Shown here: positions 5,471-13,604 of the stretch, one piece after another
Numbering within the stretch: position 1 is the stretch's first letter
Layout: each line of letters begins with the position of its first letter
Assembly: GCA_020859755.1 (NCBI GenBank)
Contig: JAJBVP010000025.1
Location: 1-32,747, forward strand
Length of the DNA: 32,747 bases
Source: Bacteroidales bacterium
Lineage (GTDB): Bacteria; Bacteroidota; Bacteroidia; Bacteroidales; Muribaculaceae
Reading direction: 5' to 3'
Position numbers and translations under genes: made by a program
The notes under the pieces: model-generated
Database searches by the model: none
Told to the model about the DNA's origin: nothing
The model's input: only the letters and a program-made list of their open reading frames with translations

Positions 5471-7646
5471 GGGCTCTCCGCTGTATTTCCGCTATCATCG
5501 TTTTCACCTCGATTCCCACACGCAAAAAGTTCTTGTACAGCACACGCTCCCTTTCTTCTTTAGACGGGAAGGTGTAGAACTTGGGCAGTTCCACATACCC
5601 GGCTTCCTCCCTGGCTATCTCCGCCATGTCGAAATCCGTCTTGCAGAAGAACTTGGTGGTCTGGAACTCTTCCGACTCCTGTATGTTCATGCTGTCGCCG
5701 CGCCCGGTCTTGGTCTTGACGAAATCACGTGCTGTCTGTCCGCATATCCAGCCTGTCGGCATATCGGATATTTTGGAAGCCGGAACGAGGCTGTCCATAT
5801 TTTCGTTCAAATTGATACTCGTCTTATCCCGGTCTATGGTGACACCTTTCTTAAGCTGTACCACCTTGCCGAAGATGTCGTTGGATAGCCATTCCAATGT
5901 CTCCTTGCTTCTTGCCGAACCGCTTACCACATTGCCTACGGTCGTGATGATTTTCTGCATGCCCACCTTTCCGTAGTCGGCCTCCAACTGCGGCAGTTCC
6001 TGAAAACCGAGCGTCACGCTCACTTTATTGCTTCGGGCTGTGCCTATCAGTCGGTCTATTTTATGGAAATACAATGTCGGCAGCTCATCGACGATGATTG
6101 ACACAGGTATGTTCTTTCCCTGTCCGGTGTTCACGCGCGTGACAAGGCGGTTCAGGATAAGGGCGTTCAACGCGCCTATGATGCTTTCCATTTCGGGGTC
6201 GTTTGCAATCAGCAGGTACGACGGGTTCTTCGGGTCGCTGACCTTCAGGTCGAAGTCGTCGCCGTCACGATGGAATATCCAGTACGATTCCTTGGTGGCA
6301 AGTCGTGAGGTATAGACACGGAGTGTGCCTATCATACCCTCCAACTGCTCCATCGCCTTATTCTGCAAGGCGGTTTGGAACGGGCCGAGCAACGGCGCGA
6401 CCTCGTTGTCGGTCTGCAGCACGTCGAAGATGGTCTGATAGCTCTGGTTCAGGAACGAGAGGATATGCGGCATGTCGCTGTACTTGCCGAGCCAGTAGGC
6501 CGGTTCCGTCACCGGGCCGTCCTTGTATTCACGCACGATGCCGGTAGGTTTCCATATCCTCGTCACCGGGTCTTGCACCTTGTCGGCATAGAGCTGTCTG
6601 CCGGAAGCATCATACGGCTCTTTCTCATAGTTCACGAAGAAATAGATACAGGCGGCGAGGAAGTTCACGGCCGAGGTCTGAAAGAACTGGTCGGAACCGC
6701 CACCTCCCTCTTTCTTGCCTTTCTGCAGGGATTCCAGCAAGGTCTCTGCGGTCTCGCTGGCAGCGGCAAGGTTCGGGATGTATTTCGCCTGTATAGGGTT
6801 CACACGCCGGCTGTATTCCACATCGACGAAGTTGATGATGTTGAACTGGCAGTTCGGCGGCGTCTTGCCCAATCGCCTGTTTTTCAAATAATGGTAGTAT
6901 AGTTTGGTGGCTAAGGTAGGGAACTTGTAATCATATACAACCATAGCGAAGCCCTTTGCGGAGTGCTGCCGGATGAACGGCTCGATGATGCTGAAAGTCT
7001 TACCCGAACCGGGAGTACCCACGACCCAGGTGCCTCGGAACGGATTGGACACCGACACGCACCCCCGGCGGAATTTCCCCTTGTAATAGAAGCGCATGGG
7101 GATGTTCACGGAATACTTGTTCTCCACCGCTTCGGTGGCCTGCTCGAAGCTCTCGTTTTCAAAGTTGAAGCGGTCTTTGAGCAACCCGTCCTTCAGGAAC
7201 TTTGATATATTGTCGAGGGCTACATGGATAAGCACGGCACTAACAACGGACAGTATCATGTAGAGCCAGATATTGACTTTCAGCGTGTAGATACGCGGCA
7301 TGATGGAGAAACCGAAGAGCCACACGGACACGGCAACCAGCCCGACACCGCCGAGCAACGGATAGAGCACCTGCTTCTGCGCATCCATCTCAAGGTGCTT
7401 CTTGTTGCGCGTCCCCACACAGGTGATGCAGATGAGCAGGAAAGTTGTAACCTTCGCATATATCAGGTTGCCGTCATGGTAGATAAACCATGTCTTGATT
7501 CTGTCATGGATGTCCACGAGCACGCCGTTCCAGTGGTCGAGGGTCTCCGGATCTACGGCATACTCGAAAAATTCAAGCAGCAGCGACACATAGACCGCCG
7601 CACGGAATATCTTGTAAAGTCCCTGTATCTCTTTTGTTTCTTCCAT
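5460..7646 (-). CDS. Type IV coupling protein (VirD4/TraG-like ATPase)
   Basis: This 728-residue protein has about four membrane spans in the first 145 residues. A P-loop follows near residue 213 (GTPGSGKT), and a Walker B-type segment lies near 520 (VSIIVDELPTLYFH). These features mark the hexameric ATPase that brings the relaxase-DNA complex to the conjugation channel at the inner membrane. In CTnDOT the equivalent MobC gene lies with the mobilisation genes, but here it is at the end of the structural tra operon. The start at 7646 lies 3 bases after the stop of the coiled-coil gene. No relaxase gene lies next to it. Family confidence is high. Confidence 0.92.
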   Translation of the reverse strand: MEETKEIQGLYKIFRAAVYVSLLLEFFEYAVDPETLDHWNGVLVDIHDRIKTWFIYHDGNLIYAKVTTFLLICITCVGTRNKKHLEMDAQKQVLYPLLGGVGLVAVSVWLFGFSIMPRIYTLKVNIWLYMILSVVSAVLIHVALDNISKFLKDGLLKDRFNFENESFEQATEAVENKYSVNIPMRFYYKGKFRRGCVSVSNPFRGTWVVGTPGSGKTFSIIEPFIRQHSAKGFAMVVYDYKFPTLATKLYYHYLKNRRLGKTPPNCQFNIINFVDVEYSRRVNPIQAKYIPNLAAASETAETLLESLQKGKKEGGGGSDQFFQTSAVNFLAACIYFFVNYEKEPYDASGRQLYADKVQDPVTRIWKPTGIVREYKDGPVTEPAYWLGKYSDMPHILSFLNQSYQTIFDVLQTDNEVAPLLGPFQTALQNKAMEQLEGMIGTLRVYTSRLATKESYWIFHRDGDDFDLKVSDPKNPSYLLIANDPEMESIIGALNALILNRLVTRVNTGQGKNIPVSIIVDELPTLYFHKIDRLIGTARSNKVSVTLGFQELPQLEADYGKVGMQKIITTVGNVVSGSARSKETLEWLSNDIFGKVVQLKKGVTIDRDKTSINLNENMDSLVPASKISDMPTGWICGQTARDFVKTKTGRGDSMNIQESEEFQTTKFFCKTDFDMAEIAREEAGYVELPKFYTFPSKEERERVLYKNFLRVGIEVKTMIAEIQRRAHAK

Positions 7647-7649
7647 AGG

Positions 7650-8423
7650 TCACTCTGTTGTCTGTTCCTGTGTCTGTTCTTCTGCCTCCTCTGCTCCAAA
7701 CCTGTACCAGCGGTCGTTGACCTTGACCGCTTCCATGCCGAGGTATGCTCCTTTTTCCTGCAGGGCTGCATCTATACGCTCGACGCTTACCGGGCCGATA
7801 CCGCTGATACCTTGCAGGTAATCCCTGTCAAGACAGGCCAGCTCACCGATGCACGTGACGCCCTGGTCTTCCAGAATAAACTTGACTGACGGCGGAATAT
7901 TCAGAACCGTCACCGGCTCCGAGAGATTGCTTGCCTCTTCCGCCTGTGTTTGCCCCGTGTCGATGTCCAGCCCGGCCTTGATTCTCTTCAGCGAGTCAAT
8001 CCGGATTTCAAGCTGCGCTATCGTGCCCTTTCTCTGCCGTATCTTTTCCCTGATTTCGTTGGTCTCGTTTATAAGTTTTCCTTTGATGGTCAACAGCCTT
8101 TTCCGGGTAGATTTCATTGACCGGTTCCCGGATTCAAGACAATCCTGTTCATATCTGAGTCCTTTGACAAGTTTGTCCAGCTCTATCGCGTGGTTTTTCA
8201 GGACGGCGTTTCTCTCGTTGTCGGATGCCAGGTCGCCGAGGATGCCGTCAAAGCGGTTGAGCAGGGAATCCATAGTGTCTTTCCGTGATTGCAGGAAGTC
8301 ACAGAGCTGCTGCAGTTCCTGACGGTGGGATTCCGCCTTCACGGAGTTATAGGTCTGTATCAGCACCAGCAATATCAGCACGATGCCGAAAAGGATATGT
8401 ATAATGTTCATGTTGTTCTTCAT
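7650..8423 (-). CDS. Membrane coiled-coil protein with RNA polymerase alpha-CTD-like domain
   Basis: This 257-residue product has an N-terminal membrane anchor (residues 7-25), a long coiled coil (about 30-150) and a short linker. A helix-hairpin-helix segment follows at about 172-230 (PPSVKFILEDQGVTCIGELA, then LQGISGIGPVSVERIDAAL). That last part follows the pattern of the RNA polymerase alpha C-terminal domain (a helix, then IGEL, then the xGIGxxSxExI hairpin), a fold that binds DNA or proteins. It lies directly before the coupling protein gene, with 3 bases between. It may bind DNA or the relaxosome at the membrane, or it may be a structural spacer. No known tra gene name fits. The fold call is by pattern only. 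Confidence 0.7.
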   Translation of the reverse strand: MKNNMNIIHILFGIVLILLVLIQTYNSVKAESHRQELQQLCDFLQSRKDTMDSLLNRFDGILGDLASDNERNAVLKNHAIELDKLVKGLRYEQDCLESGNRSMKSTRKRLLTIKGKLINETNEIREKIRQRKGTIAQLEIRIDSLKRIKAGLDIDTGQTQAEEASNLSEPVTVLNIPPSVKFILEDQGVTCIGELACLDRDYLQGISGIGPVSVERIDAALQEKGAYLGMEAVKVNDRWYRFGAEEAEEQTQEQTTE

Positions 8424-8424
8424 T

Positions 8425-9213
8425 TCAATCGTTCAATGTTACAATGGGTCTCACTTTGTGGGATTGGAGCTTGGGCGTCTCCTGCACGGCACCGCTGCCG
8501 AGCGAGTAGAGCCAGGCTTTCGAGGTCTCCTGACCGGCTACCTCCGTGGATGTCCAGTACCATACCTCGTCCGCCTCGTCGGGCAACGGGTCGCCGCCGC
8601 ATTTTTCTATGACACTGTTGATGTACGGCTTGGCTACATACAGCAACCGCATCTGTGCCACAGAAGGGATATAGGCACTCTGGCCGTAACGCCACATGGA
8701 GAACACGGCATTGGCCGCCGGCGAACCGCAGCCGCTGTTGGCATACATCTCATAGGTGTTGGCGTTGCCGTCATGCGCGTGCAGGTCGGCGGATGTTCCC
8801 TGTGCCACACCGACACTGTCGGCAAAAGCTTCATCGGGCAGGTCTCGGAGGTACACGGCATATCCGTTCCCTTCCATCTTTTCATCATTGTTGAGATGGA
8901 ACACCACGGCTATAGGCTCCTTGCCCAGGCGGTCACATTCTTCCAATGCCATGGTACGGCCGTCAGTACAAAGCACATGCCCGACTTTCATAGAGGTGTC
9001 GGGAAACTCGTGATGCCCGTCGCATGACGCGAGAGCCACTGTCAGCGCAAGGGCAAACAGGCCGAAGTAGTTGCACTTCAGCATTTTCCATGTCCTGCGC
9101 CATTTCACTTTCAGCCCTTTGTTTTTGGAACGTATATCCGTCTGTCTGCGGGCGTTGACACGGTTGATAATCTTGTTCATACGGTTCAGTATTTTCACAT
9201 AATTGGTTTTCAT
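8425..9213 (-). CDS. Lipoprotein with FISUMP/DUF1566-like C-terminal domain
   Basis: The frame encodes 262 residues. A lipoprotein signal (ALTVALASC, Cys64) is preceded by a 43-residue basic segment. If the ATG at 9084 is used instead, the signal starts normally (MLKCNYFGLFALAL), but the gap to TraO grows to 135 bp. The start at 9213 fits the tight operon better, so the start is unsettled. The C-terminal half has SAYIPSVAQMRLLY, VWYWTSTEVAG and HKVRPIVTLND. These are typical of Bacteroidetes FISUMP/DUF1566 lectin-like domains found in surface proteins and pilus-tip proteins. The SAYIPS(V/L)A(Q/E)M motif also occurs in the 21693-23159 lipoprotein. It may act in cell contact during mating. Confidence 0.75.
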   Translation of the reverse strand: MKTNYVKILNRMNKIINRVNARRQTDIRSKNKGLKVKWRRTWKMLKCNYFGLFALALTVALASCDGHHEFPDTSMKVGHVLCTDGRTMALEECDRLGKEPIAVVFHLNNDEKMEGNGYAVYLRDLPDEAFADSVGVAQGTSADLHAHDGNANTYEMYANSGCGSPAANAVFSMWRYGQSAYIPSVAQMRLLYVAKPYINSVIEKCGGDPLPDEADEVWYWTSTEVAGQETSKAWLYSLGSGAVQETPKLQSHKVRPIVTLND

Positions 9214-9219
9214 GACTTC

Positions 9220-9726
9220 TTATTTTACAGGTAGTTTCACGCCTAACACGATGCCTGTGCGGAACAGGTCTTTCCCCTTTATCATCAGGTCTGACTTCAC
9301 CTGCCAGTACAGCTGCCAGCCGCCACGCAGACGGTAGTTGTGCTCATACCCGGCATGTACGCCGCCCAGCACCTTGTGGGTGTCCGAACCGAGTGAACCG
9401 CCGAAACGGAAGCTGCCGTAATGGTTGCGTCCTCTGACAATGCACGGCTTATAGGCGGCACCGACACTCCATGTGCGATAGTTCTTCCAGAACGAATCCG
9501 GACAGACATGGCCACATGATGCGCATTCGTCCCACTTAAGGTAGCCGTTGGCAAAAAACTCCCATGCGTTGTGGTAGGCGTTCTCACGCTCATAGCTGAT
9601 CGTGGCGTCAAGTCCGTTCTCATACAGGAGGCCGATACCAAAGGACACACGCCCGTCTCGGTCTCCGGCAAACGCTGTGGATGACATGGCAATCACAGCG
9701 GCAAGAATCATCAGTATCTTCTTCAT
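9220..9726 (-). CDS. traO: Conjugation protein TraO
   Basis: The 168-residue product has a signal peptide (ILAAVIAMSSTAFA) and amphipathic strands in the pattern of a small outer-membrane barrel (GRVSFGIGLLYENGLDATISYERE, and a final GIVLGVKLPVK). This and its position after TraN match TraO of CTnDOT-type elements. It has four cysteines near residues 68-75 (CASCGHVC), unusual for an outer-membrane protein. It probably helps anchor the channel in the outer membrane. The gap to TraN is 3 bases. Confidence 0.8.
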   Translation of the reverse strand: MKKILMILAAVIAMSSTAFAGDRDGRVSFGIGLLYENGLDATISYERENAYHNAWEFFANGYLKWDECASCGHVCPDSFWKNYRTWSVGAAYKPCIVRGRNHYGSFRFGGSLGSDTHKVLGGVHAGYEHNYRLRGGWQLYWQVKSDLMIKGKDLFRTGIVLGVKLPVK

Positions 9727-9729
9727 GGC

Positions 9730-10578
9730 TTATTCCTCCATCAGTAATGCGTTGCTGAAGCCGTCGGCCGACAGCACGTCCTCATAGTCTATGTTCACGG
9801 ATATGGTGCGCCCGGAAATCTGCTTCTCGGTCAGCTCCACCGTCAGCACCTTGTCATTGGGGAAAGTCAGCTTCTTCACCACGATCACGTTGCGATAGCC
9901 GTGAAGGAACGACCGGGTCTGCTCCAGTATCAGCTCCGGCTTCAGCTCCACGACCTGCGAGTTCGTGGCTTTCGACACCTTTTTGTCGGAAAGTTTGAGA
10001 CGTACCTCGTCGATGTCGAAGCGTATGTTGGTGCGGTTCTCCACGGAGAAGTCAAGGAAGAAGTAGTCCCCGGCGGAATAGATGTTGTTCAGCCTCATGT
10101 TCATGCGGTGCTTCTTGCTGCCCACGTTGCGGAACCGCGCGGGTGACGTCCATATCTGACGCGCATAACGGTACATATCCTCCGTTGACATCGACACGGC
10201 GGGATTGTGGTAGGCGGTGCGCTCCGACAGCTCCACCTCCTTGCTGGTGACGGCCTCCGTCAGCCGTGTCGTGTACAGCAGGGCGTACTGCGTGCGGTAG
10301 CGTTCCGTGACGATGGTGACGATGGCAAGCACCTCGCCGTCCTCGTGCCCGGCTTCCTTGGGTTTAAGACGGACGGTGTTGTTGATGGGCTGGTCGCCGG
10401 CAACCATGTCGGTGGATATGTCCACGAACCGTATCGGCTCGGAGGCGGTAATGACAGTCGTCACCTGTTCGTTGACGGTGAGCTGCTCCATTTCCCGACA
10501 GGTGGTCTGCGCCTGGACGGAGTGGAATGCGGCGGTGAGCATGACGGCCGCAAAAATCTTTTTAAGCGTTGTTCTCAT
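9730..10578 (-). CDS. traN: Conjugation protein TraN (DUF4138, VirB9-like)
   Basis: The 282-residue product has a signal peptide (AVMLTAAFHSVQA) and is beta-rich after that. It contains NNIYSAGDYFFLDFSVENRTNIRFDIDEVRL, the hallmark of the Bacteroidetes TraN/DUF4138 family. These proteins occupy the VirB9 position in the periplasmic and outer-membrane core complex and bind the TraM (VirB10) protein. Its start overlaps the DNA methyltransferase gene by 17 bases. TraM lies one gene upstream, so the methyltransferase interrupts the usual TraM-TraN pair. Confidence 0.88.
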   Translation of the reverse strand: MRTTLKKIFAAVMLTAAFHSVQAQTTCREMEQLTVNEQVTTVITASEPIRFVDISTDMVAGDQPINNTVRLKPKEAGHEDGEVLAIVTIVTERYRTQYALLYTTRLTEAVTSKEVELSERTAYHNPAVSMSTEDMYRYARQIWTSPARFRNVGSKKHRMNMRLNNIYSAGDYFFLDFSVENRTNIRFDIDEVRLKLSDKKVSKATNSQVVELKPELILEQTRSFLHGYRNVIVVKKLTFPNDKVLTVELTEKQISGRTISVNIDYEDVLSADGFSNALLMEE

Positions 10579-11368
10579 TGTTGATATTGTTGTTTTCGTT
10601 TTCTGTTTCCGTGAGTTTCTCTGCCTTTATCCGTTCCCCGGCTATCCGGCAGTAAGCGGCATCGGTCTCGAAGCCGATATAGTGCCGTCCGCTTCTGATG
10701 GCGGCTATGGCGGTGGTTCCCGACCCGATGCAGTTGTCAAGCACCAGGTCTCCCTCGTCGGTGTATGTCCTTATCAGGTATTCCATAAGGGCTACGGGCT
10801 TCTGCGTCGGGTGGTAGAAGGCTCCTGTCTTGTGTTCCTTCGCTATCTGTATGACGGAGGTAGGATATTTGTCGTCGGCGATGCGCACATCGGTCATCCT
10901 CATGTCGCCGTAGCAGCGGTTGGTGAATGTCGGCAGGTTGCGGCGGCCGTGGTTGCGCTGCGATCTGTCGCAAGGAACCATCTGCGGATGGTACACGGGC
11001 TGGTGCTCGTAGAACACGAGGATGTCCTCATGCTTCCGCAGCGGCATACGGTTGGCGTTCAGGTGTCCGCTGGCCCTGTCCTTGTACCAGACAAGGTTAT
11101 ACCGCCACATCCGTGGCTGCGACATCAATAGTTTTGCCGTGAACATTCCCTGCCCGAACAGGATGACAGGGCTGTCCGGTTTAATGATGCGCCGGTATTG
11201 CTCCCACAGGGGCTCAAGCGGTATCGGCCTGTCCCAGCGGGCTTCCCGGTTCTTGCGGTTCAGTATGCCGTATGGCAGGTCGCACACGACGGCATCGACA
11301 CTCCTGTCCGCTATCCGCTTCATCCCTTCCAGGCAGTCCTCGTTGTATATCTCGTCAATGCGTATCAT
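10562..11368 (-). CDS. Site-specific DNA methyltransferase (N6/N4 type)
   Basis: I chose the ATG at 11368 (MIRIDEIYNEDCLEGM), 4 bases after the TraM stop. The product is 268 residues. It has motif IV as DLPYG (residues 30-34, in place of the common DPPY) near the start, HPTQKP in the middle, and the AdoMet-binding motif DNCIGSGTT near residue 213. This order is that of beta-type adenine-N6 or cytosine-N4 methyltransferases. No restriction partner is visible, so it is an orphan. Placed inside the transfer apparatus operon, it may modify the element's DNA before or after transfer to escape recipient restriction. The Asn-rich tail (NNNINNENN) overlaps the TraN start. Confidence 0.9.
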   Translation of the reverse strand: MIRIDEIYNEDCLEGMKRIADRSVDAVVCDLPYGILNRKNREARWDRPIPLEPLWEQYRRIIKPDSPVILFGQGMFTAKLLMSQPRMWRYNLVWYKDRASGHLNANRMPLRKHEDILVFYEHQPVYHPQMVPCDRSQRNHGRRNLPTFTNRCYGDMRMTDVRIADDKYPTSVIQIAKEHKTGAFYHPTQKPVALMEYLIRTYTDEGDLVLDNCIGSGTTAIAAIRSGRHYIGFETDAAYCRIAGERIKAEKLTETENENNNINNENNA

Positions 11369-11372
11369 CGCG

Positions 11373-12596
11373 TTACCTGTTTTTATTGTTCTCCCTGCTG
11401 TTGACAAGATAGACGAAAGTGCCGTACTTGAGCTTCACCTTGTTCTTGCGTATGGCTTTCGATATGGCACCGGTGGTCTGCTGGTAGGCGTTCTGTATGG
11501 CCTGCATGCCCCATTGCGCCACATTGTTGCTGTAGCTGCCGTTGTTGATGCTCATGTTGCTTCCCATCGCCCCGGACGCTATGTCCTTGGTGGTCTCGCG
11601 GAAAGAGGAACTTGGCACATAAAGCCCTTCCATGCCGTCTGTGTCGTAAAGCGTCAGGCTCACTTTCAGCAGTTCGTCATCCACCATCAGGCTCTTGACA
11701 GTGCCTCTCACACGCTGCTGGCTGAACCCGCTCATGGTGGCGTACATGTACGACCCTTTGGCGAGGACGACACCGTTTATCTCCACCTCGTCGAGCAGGC
11801 GGAGCCTTACACGCGAGCCGTCAACGGCTTTCACATCCTCGTCGATGATCGCTTTGATAAGGTTCGGCTCCGGCTCGTTCTCGGCGAGGGTGTTGAAATA
11901 AGCCGAGTTGGGCTTTTTCGCCTTCACCACTGTCTGTGTGGCTGCATCTTCGGGCGGCTGGGTGACGGCATCACCGTTTTCCGTGACATTGCCGACAGCC
12001 TTGAGTGTGTCATTGGCAGCAGGCTGCGGTTCCCGTACTTCATCCATTCCTTTCTGACCGTTCAGGCGGGCTTCAGCCAGTGCCTTGTTCAGTTCGTCGA
12101 GGGCTTCCTGACGGCGTTGCTCGCCGCGTCTGAGGCGTTCTTCCTCGCTCATCGGGGCGGTGAGGGAATCATTCGCCATAGCCATGCCGCGCTCACGGCT
12201 CTTGTCGAGCTGCGACTGCATCTCCTGCAGGCGGCGTTCCGCTTCCTCGTCGAGCAGGGCGAGGTCCTGTTCGGTGTACTTGGAGTCGTATTCCTCCGTT
12301 CCGGCTCCCTGCTCCCTGTCGATGTTCTCCACGGCGGAGTAGTCCTGTATCTTGCCGTAGGACTTGGCCATGTTCTCATACTTGCCGCCTATCTCGTCGG
12401 TGCGGAGCTGCGCCTGCGGCAGTTCCGGGTTCAGGTACTCCGTGGTCTGCATGCCCGACGGCTTCTCCGCCAGTTCCACATCGAAAAGGTCGAAGAAGAA
12501 ATAGCCGGCTCCCAGCAGCAGGGGGTAAAGGATGGCCGGGAGCATGTATTTCGGCGCTCGCCAGTCAATCCTGCTTGTAAGTTCTTTCAGGCTCAT
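11373..12596 (-). CDS. traM: Conjugation protein TraM (VirB10-like)
   Basis: The 407-residue product has one membrane span near residues 17-35 (YMLPAILYPLLLGAGYFFF), a long charged periplasmic stretch rich in Glu, Gln and Arg, and a C-terminal beta domain from about 265. There GVVLAKGSYMYATMSGF and GLYVPSSSF match Bacteroidetes TraM. These proteins fill the VirB10 role, linking the inner-membrane ATPases to the outer-membrane core. The start overlaps TraL by 32 bases. Confident on family. Confidence 0.9.
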   Translation of the reverse strand: MSLKELTSRIDWRAPKYMLPAILYPLLLGAGYFFFDLFDVELAEKPSGMQTTEYLNPELPQAQLRTDEIGGKYENMAKSYGKIQDYSAVENIDREQGAGTEEYDSKYTEQDLALLDEEAERRLQEMQSQLDKSRERGMAMANDSLTAPMSEEERLRRGEQRRQEALDELNKALAEARLNGQKGMDEVREPQPAANDTLKAVGNVTENGDAVTQPPEDAATQTVVKAKKPNSAYFNTLAENEPEPNLIKAIIDEDVKAVDGSRVRLRLLDEVEINGVVLAKGSYMYATMSGFSQQRVRGTVKSLMVDDELLKVSLTLYDTDGMEGLYVPSSSFRETTKDIASGAMGSNMSINNGSYSNNVAQWGMQAIQNAYQQTTGAISKAIRKNKVKLKYGTFVYLVNSRENNKNR

Positions 12597-12936
12597 TGCT
12601 CTCTGTTTTTATGATTTGTTTGTTTCGTTTCTGTCTGAGCAGCTCTTCCTGGTGCTGCGTGGCAGTGACCGTCTGCTCGGTCTTCGGGCGGTTGTATATT
12701 TCCACCATGCGGCAGATGTTCAGGGTCAGGCATCCGATGACGATGCCGAACACCAACGTGAGGAACACCTTGGGGTGTTGGCACGCGAAGCATTGCGCAT
12801 AGCCGGCGGCCTTGTCGATTTTCAGGAACTTTGCCCACTTGCGCCCGGCGCTGACCTCCTTCTCGTACCTTTCGGCATACCTGGGGTCGTTCTTGTCAGG
12901 CATCTTCTCTCCGAGTATCAGTTTCTTCCATCCCAT
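12565..12936 (-). CDS. traL: Conjugation protein TraL (DUF3989)
   Basis: This 123-residue protein has a charged N-terminal half and a single span near residues 57-75 (FLTLVFGIVIGCLTLNICRM). The tail is charged (LLRQKRNKQIIKTE). Size, topology and place between TraK and TraM fit TraL/DUF3989. Its function in the channel is not well defined. It starts 2 bases after the TraK stop and its end overlaps TraM. Confidence 0.8.
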   Translation of the reverse strand: MGWKKLILGEKMPDKNDPRYAERYEKEVSAGRKWAKFLKIDKAAGYAQCFACQHPKVFLTLVFGIVIGCLTLNICRMVEIYNRPKTEQTVTATQHQEELLRQKRNKQIIKTESNEPERTYKQD

Positions 12937-12938
12937 AA

Positions 12939-13553
12939 TCAGTAGCTGTTTTTGGTTTTCTGTTCGATGTCCTTGTTAAGCAGGGTGCGCCAGTTCACGA
13001 TAAGCAGCCCGTGGGGGTTGTTGTCTGTGCGGGGCACACGCTTCAGCTGTCCTGCCGTCACCAGTTCCCTGGTAAGGATGGAGGTGCGGCGTTCAATGCG
13101 CTGCCTGCCGTAGTAGGTGAACTCCATCTTCTCCTTGTTGAAGCTGATGCTGTCACAGAATATCGAGCAGACAGCAGATGTGCCCATGATGTTGTTGTAG
13201 AAGCCCTTTTCTTTCAGGGTATTGTACTGGGCAAGTCCCGTCTCGTCCACCAGATACATGGCTTTGTCAAGCGTGTACTTGATGTATTTGTCATCGGGAG
13301 CCAGCGTGAAGAAGTAGTGGTGGAACATCTCTACATGGCTCTTGGCTTCCACATCGAGGGTCTCCTCCATAGTGGTGCGTTGCACAAGGATGGGCACATT
13401 GCCGTCCAGTACATAGATTTTCTGCTGGGCGTCCACCACCATGGAGCGGGCCGTCCAGATGCTCGACAGGCTGATTACGATGCACCCGGCAAGGAACAGG
13501 GCGCAGATTATCATCACGAGCTTGATCTTGTTCTCTAAATTCTTTATGACCAT
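12939..13553 (-). CDS. traK: Conjugation protein TraK (VirB8-like)
   Basis: The 204-residue product has an N-terminal span (residues about 12-33, LVMIICALFLAGCIVISL) and then a periplasmic domain. It ends with NNPHGLLIVNWRTL, a conserved TraK signature. VirB8-type proteins nucleate channel assembly at the inner membrane. A 51-bp AT-rich gap separates it from TraJ, the one wide gap in this part of the operon, and no promoter was recognised in it. Confidence 0.9.
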   Translation of the reverse strand: MVIKNLENKIKLVMIICALFLAGCIVISLSSIWTARSMVVDAQQKIYVLDGNVPILVQRTTMEETLDVEAKSHVEMFHHYFFTLAPDDKYIKYTLDKAMYLVDETGLAQYNTLKEKGFYNNIMGTSAVCSIFCDSISFNKEKMEFTYYGRQRIERRTSILTRELVTAGQLKRVPRTDNNPHGLLIVNWRTLLNKDIEQKTKNSY

Positions 13554-13604
13554 TGTCTTATCTTATTTTGTTGGGTTCTTACACCTTATTATATATTATA
13601 TAGG

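Noticed and set aside
11022-12614. Long plus-strand open frame (530 residues) opposite TraM and the methyltransferase
   Set aside because: It is a mirror frame of GC-rich minus-strand genes with clear tra homology. Its protein is low complexity (Arg/Leu/Val rich) with no domain.
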